Translations under genes and position numbers: made by a program
The notes under the pieces: generated by a model
The model's input: the letters and a program-made list of their open reading frames with translations, nothing else
Told to the model about the DNA's origin: nothing
Database searches by the model: none
DNA from: CAVSUR01 sp963846005
GTDB taxonomy: Bacteria; Actinomycetota; Actinomycetes; Streptosporangiales; Streptosporangiaceae
Direction: 5' to 3'
Assembly: GCA_963846005.1 (NCBI GenBank)
Contig: CAWJUH010000002.1
Location: 372,001-436,000, forward strand
Length of the DNA stretch: 64,000 bases
Shown here: positions 1-8,816 of the stretch, in pieces
Numbering within the stretch: position 1 is the stretch's first letter
How the letters are laid out: each line of letters opens with the position of its first letter

Positions 1-1649
1 ACGGCACCTACCGCACCGTGATGGACATGGTCGACGGCAAGGTGTCCGGCTATTTCCTGCTCGGCCAGAACCCGGCCGTCGGGTCGGCGCACGGACGGCT
101 GCAGCGGCTCGGGCTGGCCCAGCTGGACTGGCTAGTGGTCCGCGACCTGGCCATGATCGAGAGCGCCACGTTCTGGCGGGACTCCCCGGAGACCGAGACC
201 GGTGAGATCGTGCCTGAGCAGTGCAAGACGGAGGTGTTCTTCTTCCCCGCGGCCGCGCATACCGAGAAGTCCGGGACGTTCACCCAGACCCAGCGGATGC
301 TGCAGTGGCGCGACCAGGCGGTCGAGCCGGCCGGCGACCAGCGCTCGGAGCTGTGGTTCGCCTACCACCTCGGCCGCAGGCTGCGGGAGAAGCTGGCCGG
401 GTCGGCCGACGAGCGGGACCGGCCGGTGCTGGAGCTGGCCTGGGACTACCAGATGGAGGGCGACGAGCCGTCAGCGGCGGACGTGCTGCGCCGCATGAGC
501 GGAGTTGACCTGCGCACCGGCAAGGCGGTCAGCGGGTACACCGAGCTGAGGGCCGACGGCAGCACGGTCTGCGGCTGCTGGATCTACAGCGGCGTGTACG
601 CCGGTGAAGTCAACCAGGCCCGGCGCCGCACGCCGCGTGACCAGCAGGGCAAGTACGACCCCGAATGGGGCTGGACCTGGCCGATGAACCGGCGGGTGCT
701 GTACAACCGGGCCTCGGCCGACCCGCAGGGCCGGCCGTGGAGCGACCGCAAGGCGCTGATCTGGTGGGACGCCGGGAAGGGCGAATGGACCGGGCACGAC
801 GTGCCGGACTTCGTCGCGGACAAGCCGCCGGACTACCGGCCGCCCGAGGGCGCGACCGGCCCGGAGGCGCTGCACGGCGACGACCCGTTCATCATGATGG
901 CCGACGGCAAGGGCTGGCTGTTCGCGCCGGCCGGCCTGCACGACGGGCCGCTGCCCGCGCACTACGAGCCGCACGAGTCGCCGGTGCCGAACTTGCTGTA
1001 CGGCCAGCAGGCCAGCCCGGTGCGCAAGGTCTACGGCCGGCCCGACAATCCGTCCAACCCGTCGCCGCCCGAGGCGCACGCCGAGGTGTTCCCGTTCGTG
1101 TTCACCGCATCCCGGCTGACCGAGCACCACACCGCCGGCGGGATGAGCCGCCAGCTGCCGTACCTGTCCGAGCTGCAGCCCGAGCTGTTCGTCGAGGTGT
1201 CGCCGGAACTGGCCGCCGAGCGCGGTCTGGCTCATATGGCCTGGGCGCACGTGGTCACCAGCCGGACCGCGGTGGAGGCCCGGGTGGTGATCACCAGCCG
1301 GATGGCGCCGCTGCGGGTAGCCGGGCGAACCGTGCACCAGGTGTGGATGCCCTACCACTGGGGCGGCTCCGGCCTGACCCGCGGGGACGTGGTCAACGAC
1401 CTGCTCGGGGTGGTGGCCGAGCCGAACGTGTTCATCCAGGAGAGCAAGGTGGCCAGCTGCGACATCCGGCCGGGACGGCGGCCGCGCGGCCCGGACCTGC
1501 TGGACTACGTGCGCGGCTACCGGGAGCGGGCCGGAATCACCCCCGAGACCGGCACCCGCCTGCTGACCGCAGCCACGCCCGCCCGCGCCGTTGGCCCCGC
1601 CCGCACCACCCCCGCCCACACCGAGCCGACCTCCCGGGAGCAGTCATGA
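1..1649 (+). CDS. formate dehydrogenase-type molybdopterin oxidoreductase, catalytic subunit (5' end outside window)
   Basis: The reading frame is open from base 3, so the gene starts upstream of the window; only the last ~549 residues are visible. It contains the late molybdopterin-domain stretch (GYFLLGQNPAVGSAHG near the window start) and a C-terminal molybdopterin-dinucleotide-binding domain (around PELFVEVSPELAAERGL, then MPYHWG). This matches the large subunit of membrane-associated formate dehydrogenases (FdnG/FdoG type), which oxidises formate at Mo or W and passes electrons to a ferredoxin-like subunit. The selenocysteine/cysteine ligand and first Fe-S cluster would lie upstream and cannot be checked. 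Its TGA overlaps the ATG of the next gene (ATGA), so the two are translationally coupled. The substrate is inferred from family and operon; another DMSO-reductase-family substrate is possible. Confidence 0.85.
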   Translation, partial: GTYRTVMDMVDGKVSGYFLLGQNPAVGSAHGRLQRLGLAQLDWLVVRDLAMIESATFWRDSPETETGEIVPEQCKTEVFFFPAAAHTEKSGTFTQTQRMLQWRDQAVEPAGDQRSELWFAYHLGRRLREKLAGSADERDRPVLELAWDYQMEGDEPSAADVLRRMSGVDLRTGKAVSGYTELRADGSTVCGCWIYSGVYAGEVNQARRRTPRDQQGKYDPEWGWTWPMNRRVLYNRASADPQGRPWSDRKALIWWDAGKGEWTGHDVPDFVADKPPDYRPPEGATGPEALHGDDPFIMMADGKGWLFAPAGLHDGPLPAHYEPHESPVPNLLYGQQASPVRKVYGRPDNPSNPSPPEAHAEVFPFVFTASRLTEHHTAGGMSRQLPYLSELQPELFVEVSPELAAERGLAHMAWAHVVTSRTAVEARVVITSRMAPLRVAGRTVHQVWMPYHWGGSGLTRGDVVNDLLGVVAEPNVFIQESKVASCDIRPGRRPRGPDLLDYVRGYRERAGITPETGTRLLTAATPARAVGPARTTPAHTEPTSREQS

Positions 1650-2581
1650 TCCGCCAGAGCAGCCTGTACGGGCCGCTGGCCGACCCGGCCGGGGAGGCCG
1701 GCTACCAGGGGCATCCCGACCGGGTCGGGTTCTTCACCGACACCTCGGTCTGCATCGGCTGCAAGGCCTGCGAGGTGGCCTGCAAGGAATGGAACGACGT
1801 CCCCGAGGACGGCCTGAACCTGCTCGGCACCTCGTTCGACAACACCGGCATGCTCGGCGCCAGCTCCTGGCGGCACGTGGCCTTCATCGAGCAACCTGAG
1901 CTGCGGGGGGATACCCCCCGCATTCCCCCCGAGAGCGACCTGCAGGCGGACATGGCCGCGGGAGAGGGGGCGGGCGAGGGCGGCGGGGGGCCAGCGGACA
2001 GCGCCGGGGGCGCTGTTCGCTGGCTGATGTCGTCCGACGTCTGCAAGCACTGCACGCACGCCGGCTGCCTGGACGTGTGCCCGACCGGGGCGCTGTTCCG
2101 CACCGAGTTCGGCACCGTGGTCGTCCAGCCCGACATCTGCAACGGCTGCGGCTACTGCGTGTCGGCCTGCCCGTACGGGGTGATCGGCCGGCGGGAGAGT
2201 GACGGCCGGGCCTGGAAGTGCACGATGTGCTACGACCGGCTGCGCGGCGGGCTGGAGCCCGCCTGCGCCAAGGCCTGCCCCACCGACTCGATCCAGTTCG
2301 GCCCGCTGGACGAGCTGCGCGAGCGGGCTGGGCAGCGGCTGGCCAGCCTGCACGAGGCGGGCGTCAGCGAGGCCCGGCTCTACGGCGAGGACCCCGGCGA
2401 CGGGGTCGGCGGGGACGGCGCGTTCTTCCTGCTGCTGGACGAGCCGGAGGTGTACGGGCTGCCGCCCGACCCGGTGGTGCCCACCCGGGACGCGGCGTCG
2501 ATGTGGAAGCACGCGGCCGCGGCAGCCGGGGTGCTGGCGGCCTGGTCGATCGCGGCGTTCGCCGGGCGGCGGCCGCGGTGA
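1646..2581 (+). CDS. four-cluster ferredoxin-like subunit of formate dehydrogenase (FdhB/FdoH type)
   Basis: A 311-residue electron-transfer subunit. Four cysteine motifs are visible: CIGCKACEVAC near residue 36, CKHCTHAGCLDVCP, CNGCGYCVSACP, and CTMC...CAKACP. These would hold four [4Fe-4S] clusters in the FdnH/FdoH pattern. A glycine/acidic loop follows the first motif, and a single hydrophobic helix closes the C-terminus (AAAAAGVLAAWSIAAFAG), as in membrane-anchored FdnH. The ATG start overlaps the previous stop, and the stop overlaps the GTG of the NrfD gene, so all three are one operon. Role: carries electrons from the molybdenum subunit to the quinone-reactive membrane subunit. Confidence 0.9.
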   Translation: MIRQSSLYGPLADPAGEAGYQGHPDRVGFFTDTSVCIGCKACEVACKEWNDVPEDGLNLLGTSFDNTGMLGASSWRHVAFIEQPELRGDTPRIPPESDLQADMAAGEGAGEGGGGPADSAGGAVRWLMSSDVCKHCTHAGCLDVCPTGALFRTEFGTVVVQPDICNGCGYCVSACPYGVIGRRESDGRAWKCTMCYDRLRGGLEPACAKACPTDSIQFGPLDELRERAGQRLASLHEAGVSEARLYGEDPGDGVGGDGAFFLLLDEPEVYGLPPDPVVPTRDAASMWKHAAAAAGVLAAWSIAAFAGRRPR

Positions 2582-3561
2582 GCCGCCGGACCGGCCAGCG
2601 GCCCGACGACGGCGGCCGCGAGCAGCCTATGGTGCCGCGCGCGCAGTTCCGGTCCTACTACGGGCGGCCGGTGCTCAAGCCGCCGGTGTGGGAGTGGAAG
2701 ATCCCGGCCTACCTGTTCACCGGCGGCCTGTCGGCCGGGTCGGCGCTGATCGCCGCGGGCGCGGACCTGACCGGCCGGCCGGCGTTGCGCAAGGCCGGCC
2801 GGCTGGGCGGTTTCGCCGGCCTCGGTGCCAGCATGTACCTGCTGGTCGCCGACCTCGGCCGGCCGGAGCGGTTCCTGCACATGCTGCGCGTGCTCAAGCC
2901 CACCTCGCCGATGAGCGTCGGCACCTGGATCCTGGTCGCCTACGGGCCCGGCAGCGGGATCGCCGCCGCCGCCGAGCTGATCCCGCCCGCGCTGCGCGGC
3001 ACGGCCGCCGGGCGGCTGCTGCACGCGGCCGGGCGGCCGGCCGGGCTGTGGGCGGCCGCGTTCGCGCCCGGCGTGGCCTCCTACACCTCGGTGCTGCTGG
3101 CCCACACCGCCGTGCCGGCCTGGCACGACTCGCACCGCCAGCTGCCGTTCGTCTACACCGGGTCGGCCGCCGCCAGCGGCGGCGCGGTCGGCATGCTCGC
3201 CGCCCCGGTGGCGCAGGCGGGCCCGGCCCGGCGGCTGGCCGCGGCCGGCGCGGCCGGTGAGCTGGCCGCGTCGCTGCTGATCGACCGCCGACCGGGGCTG
3301 CCCGCGCAGGCGTTCCGCACCGGCACCGCGCACCGGCTGCGGCGCTGGTCGGAGGGCCTGACGGTAGCCGGGGCGGTCGGCGCGCTGACGCTGGCCCGGC
3401 GCAGCCGCCTCGCCGCGGCCGCCGCCGGGGCGGCCCTGCTCGCCGGCAGCGTGCTGCAGCGCTTCGGTACCTTCACCGCGGGCGTGCAGTCCGCGCGCGA
3501 TCCGCAGTACGTGGTGGTCCCGCAGCGCGAGCGGCTGGCGGCGAGGACCGCCGGTTCCTGA
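2578..3561 (+). CDS. NrfD/PsrC-family quinone-reactive membrane subunit
   Basis: A 327-residue polytopic membrane protein. The conserved opening SYYGRPVLKPPVWEWKIP, then YLFTGGLSAGS and DLGRPERFLHMLRVLKP, are hallmark NrfD/polysulfide-reductase-C segments. Several hydrophobic helices follow. The GTG start overlaps the preceding TGA (GTGA), and this start places the conserved motif near residue 25. It completes a formate dehydrogenase of the form catalytic subunit, Fe-S subunit, NrfD anchor, which would reduce menaquinone without a cytochrome b anchor. No accessory (FdhE/FdhD) genes are present in the window. Confidence 0.88.
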   Translation: MSRRTGQRPDDGGREQPMVPRAQFRSYYGRPVLKPPVWEWKIPAYLFTGGLSAGSALIAAGADLTGRPALRKAGRLGGFAGLGASMYLLVADLGRPERFLHMLRVLKPTSPMSVGTWILVAYGPGSGIAAAAELIPPALRGTAAGRLLHAAGRPAGLWAAAFAPGVASYTSVLLAHTAVPAWHDSHRQLPFVYTGSAAASGGAVGMLAAPVAQAGPARRLAAAGAAGELAASLLIDRRPGLPAQAFRTGTAHRLRRWSEGLTVAGAVGALTLARRSRLAAAAAGAALLAGSVLQRFGTFTAGVQSARDPQYVVVPQRERLAARTAGS

Positions 3562-3671
3562 GCGGAATTCCCGGCTGGCGGCCCGGCCGCGATACCGTGC
3601 ACGTTCCCGCCGCTGACCGGCGCGGTCCGTGGTTAGGTTCTGTGTGCGGGTTACGGGCGCTGAGGGGTGTG

Positions 3672-4442
3672 ATGAGAAAGCCGGAACGGGCCAGGCAGGC
3701 CGCGGCCGGCCCGGCGGTCCGCGCCGGGCTGGCGGTGTCGGCGATGCTGCTGCTCGCCCGCTGGACCCGGTACCTGGAGGCGGAGATGCTGGGCCTGTCC
3801 GGGCTGGTCGTGCCGGACAGCGTCTGCGTGGACGTCGGCGCGGCCGCAGGCCTGTACACGCTCGCGCTGTCCCGGCTGGCGGGCCCGGCCGGCGAGGTGC
3901 ACAGCATCGAGCCGCTGTCGTTCGCCCACCCGTTCTGGGCCCGGGTGCTGCGCGCCGCCGAGCGGCCCAACGTCCGCCGGTACCGGATGGCACTCGGCAG
4001 CGAGCCCGGCCACGGGGTGATGAGCGTGCCGATCGGCCGGTTCGGACCGGTGACGGGCCGGTCCTTCCTGGCCGGCCAGAGCCGGGGCCTCGGCTCGAAC
4101 GCCGAGTTCTCCGGCCAGATGTCGGTCAGCGTGCCGGTGCAGACCCTGGACGGGCTGGCGGCCGGCGCCGGGCTGGGCCGGCTCGATTTCATCAAGATCG
4201 ACGTGGAGGGCGCCGAGCTGGGCGTGCTCGAAGGCGGCCGGGAGGTCATCGAGAAGTTCACCCCGGCGCTGCTGGTGGAGATCGAGGCCCGGCACACCGC
4301 CCGGTTCGGCCGCGCGCCGGAGGAGATCGCGGCCTGGCTGGCCGGCCGGGGATACTCGATGCATACCTGGCGGCACGGCTGGCACCCCGCTGCCGAGGTC
4401 ACCCCCCAGGTCCGCAACTACCTGTTCCGGCCGCCAGCCTGA
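3672..4442 (+). CDS. FkbM-family SAM-dependent methyltransferase
   Basis: A 256-residue protein with an N-terminal hydrophobic helix (VRAGLAVSAMLLLARW), so probably membrane-associated. The SAM-binding motif VCVDVGAAAGLYTLAL is near residue 55. The FkbM signature DFIKIDVEGAELGVLEGG and a late LLVEIE follow. The start is set at ATG 3672 because GAGGGG lies just upstream; an in-frame upstream ATG has no visible ribosome site. FkbM enzymes O-methylate sugars, polyketides or lipids; the substrate here is unknown and the neighbours give no hint. Confidence 0.85.
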   Translation: MRKPERARQAAAGPAVRAGLAVSAMLLLARWTRYLEAEMLGLSGLVVPDSVCVDVGAAAGLYTLALSRLAGPAGEVHSIEPLSFAHPFWARVLRAAERPNVRRYRMALGSEPGHGVMSVPIGRFGPVTGRSFLAGQSRGLGSNAEFSGQMSVSVPVQTLDGLAAGAGLGRLDFIKIDVEGAELGVLEGGREVIEKFTPALLVEIEARHTARFGRAPEEIAAWLAGRGYSMHTWRHGWHPAAEVTPQVRNYLFRPPA

Positions 4443-4515
4443 CCTCGGGTCCCGCGCACCCGGTCCGCGGGCGCACTATGGAGACAAAGGGCCAGCGGGC
4501 GAGCGGAGCCAGCCG

Positions 4516-5157
4516 ATGTTCGAGCGATTCACTGAGCAGGCACGCCGGGTCGTGGTCCTGGCCCAGGAGGAGGCCGTGTCTCTCGGCCACCACTACATCG
4601 GCACCGAGCACCTGCTGCTCGGTATCGCCGCCGGGGCCGGGCCGGGCGCGGACGTGCTGCAGGCACTGGGCATCACGCAGGACGCAGCGCGCGAGCGGGT
4701 CACCCAGCTCACCGCGCGGGGCCCGGGGAAACCGGCCGGGCACATCCCGTTCACGCCGCGGGCCAAGGCCGCCCTGGAGCAATCGCTGCGCGAGGCGCTG
4801 AGCCTCGGCCACGAGCACATCGGCACCGAGCACCTGCTGCTCGGCGTGATCGAGGATCCAGACGGGCTGGCCGTGCGGGTGCTGGGCGAGCTGGGCGCCA
4901 CGCCCGCGCAGATCCGCCGCCAGGTCATCCATCAGGCCCCGCCGGGCATTCCGATCTCGAGCCCGCCGCCCCGTGCGCGCCGGATCGCCGGTTCGGCGCG
5001 GGCCGGGGATATCGCCGCGTTCCTGTCATCGGCAGACAACAAGCTGGCCGCGATCGACACCAGGCTCGCCGCGATCGACACCAGGCTGGCCGCGATCGAG
5101 CGTCACCTCGGGCTGCCCGCGGAGGAGCCGCGCGGATCCGGCTCGGACTCTGGCTGA
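4516..5157 (+). CDS. stand-alone double Clp N-domain protein
   Basis: A 213-residue protein made of two Clp R (N-domain) repeats, MFERFTEQARRVVVLAQEE and FTPRAKAALEQSLREALSL, each with the GHxxIGTEHLLLG motif. It then has a C-terminal coiled-coil of near-identical heptads (LAAIDTR). There is no AAA+ ATPase domain, so it cannot unfold proteins by itself. Such proteins (ClpC N-domain/MucB-like paralogues in actinomycetes) may act as adaptors or decoys for ClpC; that role is inferred. The coiled-coil repeats come from a 21-bp direct repeat. Confidence 0.85.
   Translation: MFERFTEQARRVVVLAQEEAVSLGHHYIGTEHLLLGIAAGAGPGADVLQALGITQDAARERVTQLTARGPGKPAGHIPFTPRAKAALEQSLREALSLGHEHIGTEHLLLGVIEDPDGLAVRVLGELGATPAQIRRQVIHQAPPGIPISSPPPRARRIAGSARAGDIAAFLSSADNKLAAIDTRLAAIDTRLAAIERHLGLPAEEPRGSGSDSG
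5044..5100 (+). repeat. 21-bp in-frame tandem repeat (2.7 units)
   Basis: The unit CTGGCCGCGATCGACACCAGG occurs at 5044-5064, again with one change at 5065-5085, and partially at 5086-5100. It encodes successive LAAIDTR heptads of the Clp N-domain protein's coiled-coil. Confidence 0.9.
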
Positions 5158-5582
5158 GACGGCCCGGCCGCCCGGCGGTTACCGGCCGGGTCGCCGCCGT
5201 CGCCGGGACTGCGGTGCAACTCGGCGCCGGCCGCCTGCGGCGCCGCGGCGGAAGAAGCCCGGCAAGTCACTCTTACTTCTCCGCAACGACGCCGTTACGT
5301 CATGTAATTGTTAGCATTCTTGGCACCAAATTGTGACCAGAGCGACACCTGTCGCGGGCGCGGCACGCCGACTTTTTCTGCGGAAGCGCTTGGTCGCGCC
5401 CTCCGGATCTGGCAACGTAAGGCCGCGACGGTACGGAGCCCATCGGCCCCGGCCGCCGCTCCCGCCTCAGGGAGCGGCTCCCGCCACTTGCGACCCGGCC
5501 GTTACGACTCGCTGCCCTGCACCGCAGCGGTCTGCGCATGCGGGCGTCTGCCCGGTGCGCCTGGCCGACCGGAAGGACCGCA
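5158..5582. other. intergenic region upstream of lytic transglycosylase 1
   Basis: This stretch holds no convincing gene. The part at 5265-5360 is notably AT-richer than its surroundings and probably carries the promoter. A long untranslated leader before a transglycosylase raises the idea of a ydaO-type cyclic-di-AMP riboswitch, but I could not find its conserved blocks by eye. A good ribosome site (GGAAGGA, 5571-5577) ends the region. Confidence 0.4.
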
Positions 5583-6251
5583 TTGTCAGAGCACCGGAGA
5601 AAGCCGGCGCCCAAGCGCCGGCCGCGGCGGGTCGGCGTATTCCTCGTCACCTCCGTCGCAGCGGTGATCGCCATCTCATCGGGTGCTCTGATCGCGATCC
5701 ACGGCTTCGGGGCCGCTACCTCCGACCCGGTCGCCGCGGCCGCGGCCGCTATCTCCGACAGCCACTCGGCCACGCTGCTCGAGCGCGAGCGGCAGCACCT
5801 GATCCTGGATTCGGCGTCGCGCACCATGGACATGGTCGGCGCGCCCAAGGTGGCCTCGAATCCGGTCGCCGCCGGCACCACCGGGATAGCCGCGGCGAGT
5901 TCCGCCGGCGGCGGCGCCGCGCCGGCGGGCGGAGTGGCCGCGCCGAATCCCGGCAGCGCCCAGTCGATTGCTTACAACATGATGGCGTCCTTCGGCTTCA
6001 GCCCGAGCTCGCAGTACAGCTGCCTGGATCAGTTGTGGGAGCGGGAGAGCGGCTGGAACTACGAGGCCGAGAACGCCAGCGGTGCCTACGGCATCCCGCA
6101 GGCGCTGCCCGGTTCCAAGATGGCCAGCGCGGGCGCGGACTGGGCGACCGATCCCACCACCCAGATCCGCTGGGGCCTCGGCTACATCAAGAGCGTCTAC
6201 GGGACCCCGTGCAGCGCCTGGGCGCACGAGCTGAGCAGCGGCTGGTACTAG
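5583..6251 (+). CDS. secreted transglycosylase-like (SLT/RPF-type) peptidoglycan hydrolase 1
   Basis: TTG at 5583 is chosen as start because GGAAGGA lies 5 bases upstream. The product is 222 residues: a basic stretch, one hydrophobic signal/anchor helix (VGVFLVTSVAAVIAISSGAL), an Ala/Gly-rich linker, and an ~80-residue C-terminal domain. That domain has QLWERESGWNYEAENASGAYGIPQAL, seen here in parts as WERESGWNY and SGAYGIPQALPG. The Glu in WERESGWN is the expected catalytic acid of this actinobacterial lytic transglycosylase family. It cleaves glycan strands outside the membrane. A near-identical domain follows in the next gene, so the two arose by tandem duplication. Confidence 0.85.
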   Translation: MSEHRRKPAPKRRPRRVGVFLVTSVAAVIAISSGALIAIHGFGAATSDPVAAAAAAISDSHSATLLERERQHLILDSASRTMDMVGAPKVASNPVAAGTTGIAAASSAGGGAAPAGGVAAPNPGSAQSIAYNMMASFGFSPSSQYSCLDQLWERESGWNYEAENASGAYGIPQALPGSKMASAGADWATDPTTQIRWGLGYIKSVYGTPCSAWAHELSSGWY

Positions 6252-6471
6252 CCGTTACCTGCGAGAAGGTTCCTGCCGCCCCGTTTTCCCTTTTCGGTCA
6301 CGCAGGCTGCCCATTTCGGGCATCGTGGGTAGCCGAGCACCCGGCAAGCGTGACGTTCCCTTGCCGCCCTGCCCCGCGCAGCGTCCGCCTGCCCTGGCCG
6401 CCACCGTCCCGGTGAGCCGGCCGGACGGGTGAGAGCCGGGCGCAGGGACGCGCCCCGACCGAAAGTCACCC

Positions 6472-7237
6472 TTGTCTCGCCGAGCCCCCCGGCACAGGAA
6501 GCCCGCGCGCGTCACGACCGCCGCCGCCGGAGCCACCGTCGCGGCCGCCGCAGCCACCATCTCCACCGTCGCCGTCATGTCGGCCACCGCCGCGGCGGGC
6601 CAGCCGGCCGCCCTGACTGACCGGACCACCGGCCCGCAGGACCAGGTGCGCGGCCAGCCGGACGGCCCCGGCCTGCCATTCCCGCTATCCCGGCCGCCGC
6701 CGGCGCCGCCGTCGCCCGGGACGCCGCCCACCGCCGCGAGGTCCTGGCGGCCGCGCACCGCCGGGCCGCCCGGGCCGCCGCCGCCCGCGCTGCCGCCGCC
6801 CGTGCTGCCGCGGCCCGCGCCGCGGCAGCACGGACCGCCGCCCAGCCGCCGCCGCCCGCGCGGCCCGGCAGCGCGCCAGCCAGGCCCGGCACGCCGCGGC
6901 GTCCGCCCCGCCGTCACCCGCCCAGATTTCGGTCCCGTCCGGATCGCCGCAGCGAATCGCGCAGGCCATGCTCGGCTCCTACGGCTGGCCCGCCAGCCAG
7001 TTCTCCTGCCTCAACCAGCTGTGGACGCGGGAGAGCGGCTGGAACTACCGGGCCGAGAACGCCAGCGGCGCCTACGGCATCCCGCAGGCCCTGCCCGGCT
7101 CCAAGATGGCCAGCGCGGGCGCGGACTGGGCCACCAATCCGGCGACCCAGATCCGCTGGGGCCTCGGCTACATCAAGAGCCTCTACGGAACCCCCTGCGG
7201 CGCCTGGTCCCACGAACTCAGCACCGGCTGGTACTAA
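6472..7237 (+). pseudogene. transglycosylase-like peptidoglycan hydrolase 2, frame broken twice
   Basis: A tandem paralogue of the preceding hydrolase, also with a TTG start. The signal-peptide part (from 6472) lies in one frame. An Ala/Arg-rich linker with strongly coding third positions lies in a second frame from about 6660-6690. The catalytic domain (WTRESGWNYRAENASG, stop at 7237) lies in the third frame from about 6840. Each switch is a shift of -1, as if one base were missing in a G/C run. The catalytic domain is intact and nearly identical to hydrolase 1, including the acidic residue. Either this is a young pseudogene or the sequence has two base losses. Confidence 0.7.
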
Positions 7238-7283
7238 CCCGCGGCGGCCAGGCCTCGTGCGACCCGCCCGCCCGCCAGCCAGG

Positions 7284-7337
7284 CCCCTGGATGTGACATT
7301 CAGGGTCACCCAGCACCCTCAATGTCACATCCACGGG
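7284..7337. terminator. long bidirectional hairpin between convergent genes
   Basis: Arms 7284-7306 and 7315-7337 pair over 23 bp with two mismatches around an 8-base loop (core GATGTGACATTCAGGGT). It lies between the converging hydrolase 2 and pseudokinase genes, and the pseudokinase stop codon (7325-7327) is inside the right arm. There is no T-run, as usual in high-GC actinomycetes. A related element is at 25149-25215. Confidence 0.7.
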
Positions 7338-8701
7338 GTGCGTGCTGCCGCACCGCTCCGGCCGGCGGTGGTGCGGGCCGCGCGGCCCGGGGCGGGCGGG
7401 TGGCGCTGGGCCCCCGCCGACGGGCCTGCGGAGGATCCGGCCAGCGCCAGCCAGAGCGCGGCCCCGGCGGCGAACAGGGCCGCGGCGACCGGCAGCGCGA
7501 GCACTACGGGCCAGACCCGCCGTCGCGCCCGGACCGCCGGCACGGCCCCCGCTGGGCCCTGCCGCCTGAGCGTGGCCGGGCCTGGCGGCCCGATGGAAGG
7601 GATGCGCAGGCTGGCGAAGTCGGGCGGCGGCGGCAGTCCGGGCTGGCTGAACGTCCCGGCCGTGCCGGAGCCCGGAACCGGCAGGCCGGGCCGGGTGGCC
7701 GGCTGCGGCGCGGTGGCGTTGCCGGGCGGGCCGGGCCGGGTCGCCGGCTGCGGTGTGGTGGCGTTGCCGGGCCGGCCGGGAACCGTCGTGGGGCCGGTGA
7801 TTGCCGTGGGTCCGGTGATTGCCGTCGGCTCGGTGATTGCCGCCGGAGTCATGATCGTGGCTGGGGTGGCGAACGCCGCCGGGCCGGCGGCTGCCGCCGG
7901 GCTGGCGGCGAGGGCGGCTCTCGTTCCGCAGCCGCCAGCGGCGACGGCATCCAGCCGCCGCACCACGTCCTCGGCGCCTGGCCGACGGGCCGGATCCGGG
8001 TCCAGCAGGGCCGAGATGACCGGCCCGAGCGGCCCCGCCGACGGGGCCCGAGGCGGCGTGCCACCGGGCGGCGGTCGGTGTCCCGCGCGCCGCCCGGACG
8101 GCCCGTATCCCTCGACCGCGGTGAACAGCACCGCGCCGAGCGCGTGCAGGTCAGCGGCTGCCAGCGCCGTCTCTCCGCAGCCGGGCTCCGGCCCGGAGGG
8201 CGAAGACCGGGGCGCGCGCGTGCCGAAGCCGGCCAGCACCACCCGGTCCTGGCCCGCCCGCTCGGGGCTGACCAGCACCTGCGACGTCGTGAGGGCGCCG
8301 TGCGTCACCCCCGCGGCGTGCGCGGCGGCCAGCGCCCCGGCCAGGGCACAGCCCAGCCGGGCGGCCCGGGCCGGCGGCAGCGGGCCGCTTTCCGCGATGA
8401 CCTGGTCCAGCGGCCGGCCGGGAGCGGGCGCGGTGACGATCCACACGCTGCCGTCCTGCTCGGCCACGTCGAAGACCCGCGCGATCGCGGAATGGCTGAG
8501 CCGGGCCGCGGCCCGCGCCGTACCCCGGGCCTGCGGCGCGTCCGGGCTGGCCGACACGGCTGCGATCTCGGTGACCTCGACCGGCCGCCGCAACAGCTCG
8601 TCCCAGCCCTGCCACGGCTGATCCGGCACGCTCCGGCCGCCCGGCTGCCGCAGCCGGTACCGGCCGTCGATCAGCCGACCGGGCTGCGCCGCCGCTCGCA
8701 T
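7325..8701 (-). CDS. membrane-anchored Ser/Thr pseudokinase
   Basis: 458 residues. The N-terminal ~280 residues follow a Hanks-type kinase fold, but the catalytic signatures are lost. The VAIK lysine position reads PVEVTEI near residue 43, the HRD loop reads THGALTTSQVLV (132-144), and DFG reads AGFG (157-160). A Pro/Thr-rich linker with short repeats (NATxPQPATRPG twice, AITGPT three times) leads to one membrane helix (about 396-422) and a short outer tail. This resembles actinobacterial pseudokinase domains such as the one in mycobacterial MviN, which bind FHA proteins in cell-wall control; a regulatory scaffold role is inferred. The ATG start has no clear ribosome site. Confidence 0.78.
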   Translation of the reverse strand: MRAAAQPGRLIDGRYRLRQPGGRSVPDQPWQGWDELLRRPVEVTEIAAVSASPDAPQARGTARAAARLSHSAIARVFDVAEQDGSVWIVTAPAPGRPLDQVIAESGPLPPARAARLGCALAGALAAAHAAGVTHGALTTSQVLVSPERAGQDRVVLAGFGTRAPRSSPSGPEPGCGETALAAADLHALGAVLFTAVEGYGPSGRRAGHRPPPGGTPPRAPSAGPLGPVISALLDPDPARRPGAEDVVRRLDAVAAGGCGTRAALAASPAAAAGPAAFATPATIMTPAAITEPTAITGPTAITGPTTVPGRPGNATTPQPATRPGPPGNATAPQPATRPGLPVPGSGTAGTFSQPGLPPPPDFASLRIPSIGPPGPATLRRQGPAGAVPAVRARRRVWPVVLALPVAAALFAAGAALWLALAGSSAGPSAGAQRHPPAPGRAARTTAGRSGAAARTPWM

Positions 8702-8816
8702 GGTCCGGGACCATACCGGCGCTGGCCGGCGGATTCGCTGAGAGCCAGATGGGAATTGGCTGGCAGTCAGGGGCCGCGCTCAGCGAGCACCGCCCGGCAG
8801 GCGCGCGCCGGCTGGA

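Noticed and set aside
665..1645. N-terminal extension of the ferredoxin subunit
   Set aside because: Out-of-frame shadow of the catalytic subunit; the true ATG at 1646 overlaps the previous stop.
5158..5582. ydaO-type cyclic-di-AMP riboswitch before the transglycosylase
   Set aside because: Expected by context, but none of the conserved sequence blocks could be found by eye; a covariance-model search would settle it.
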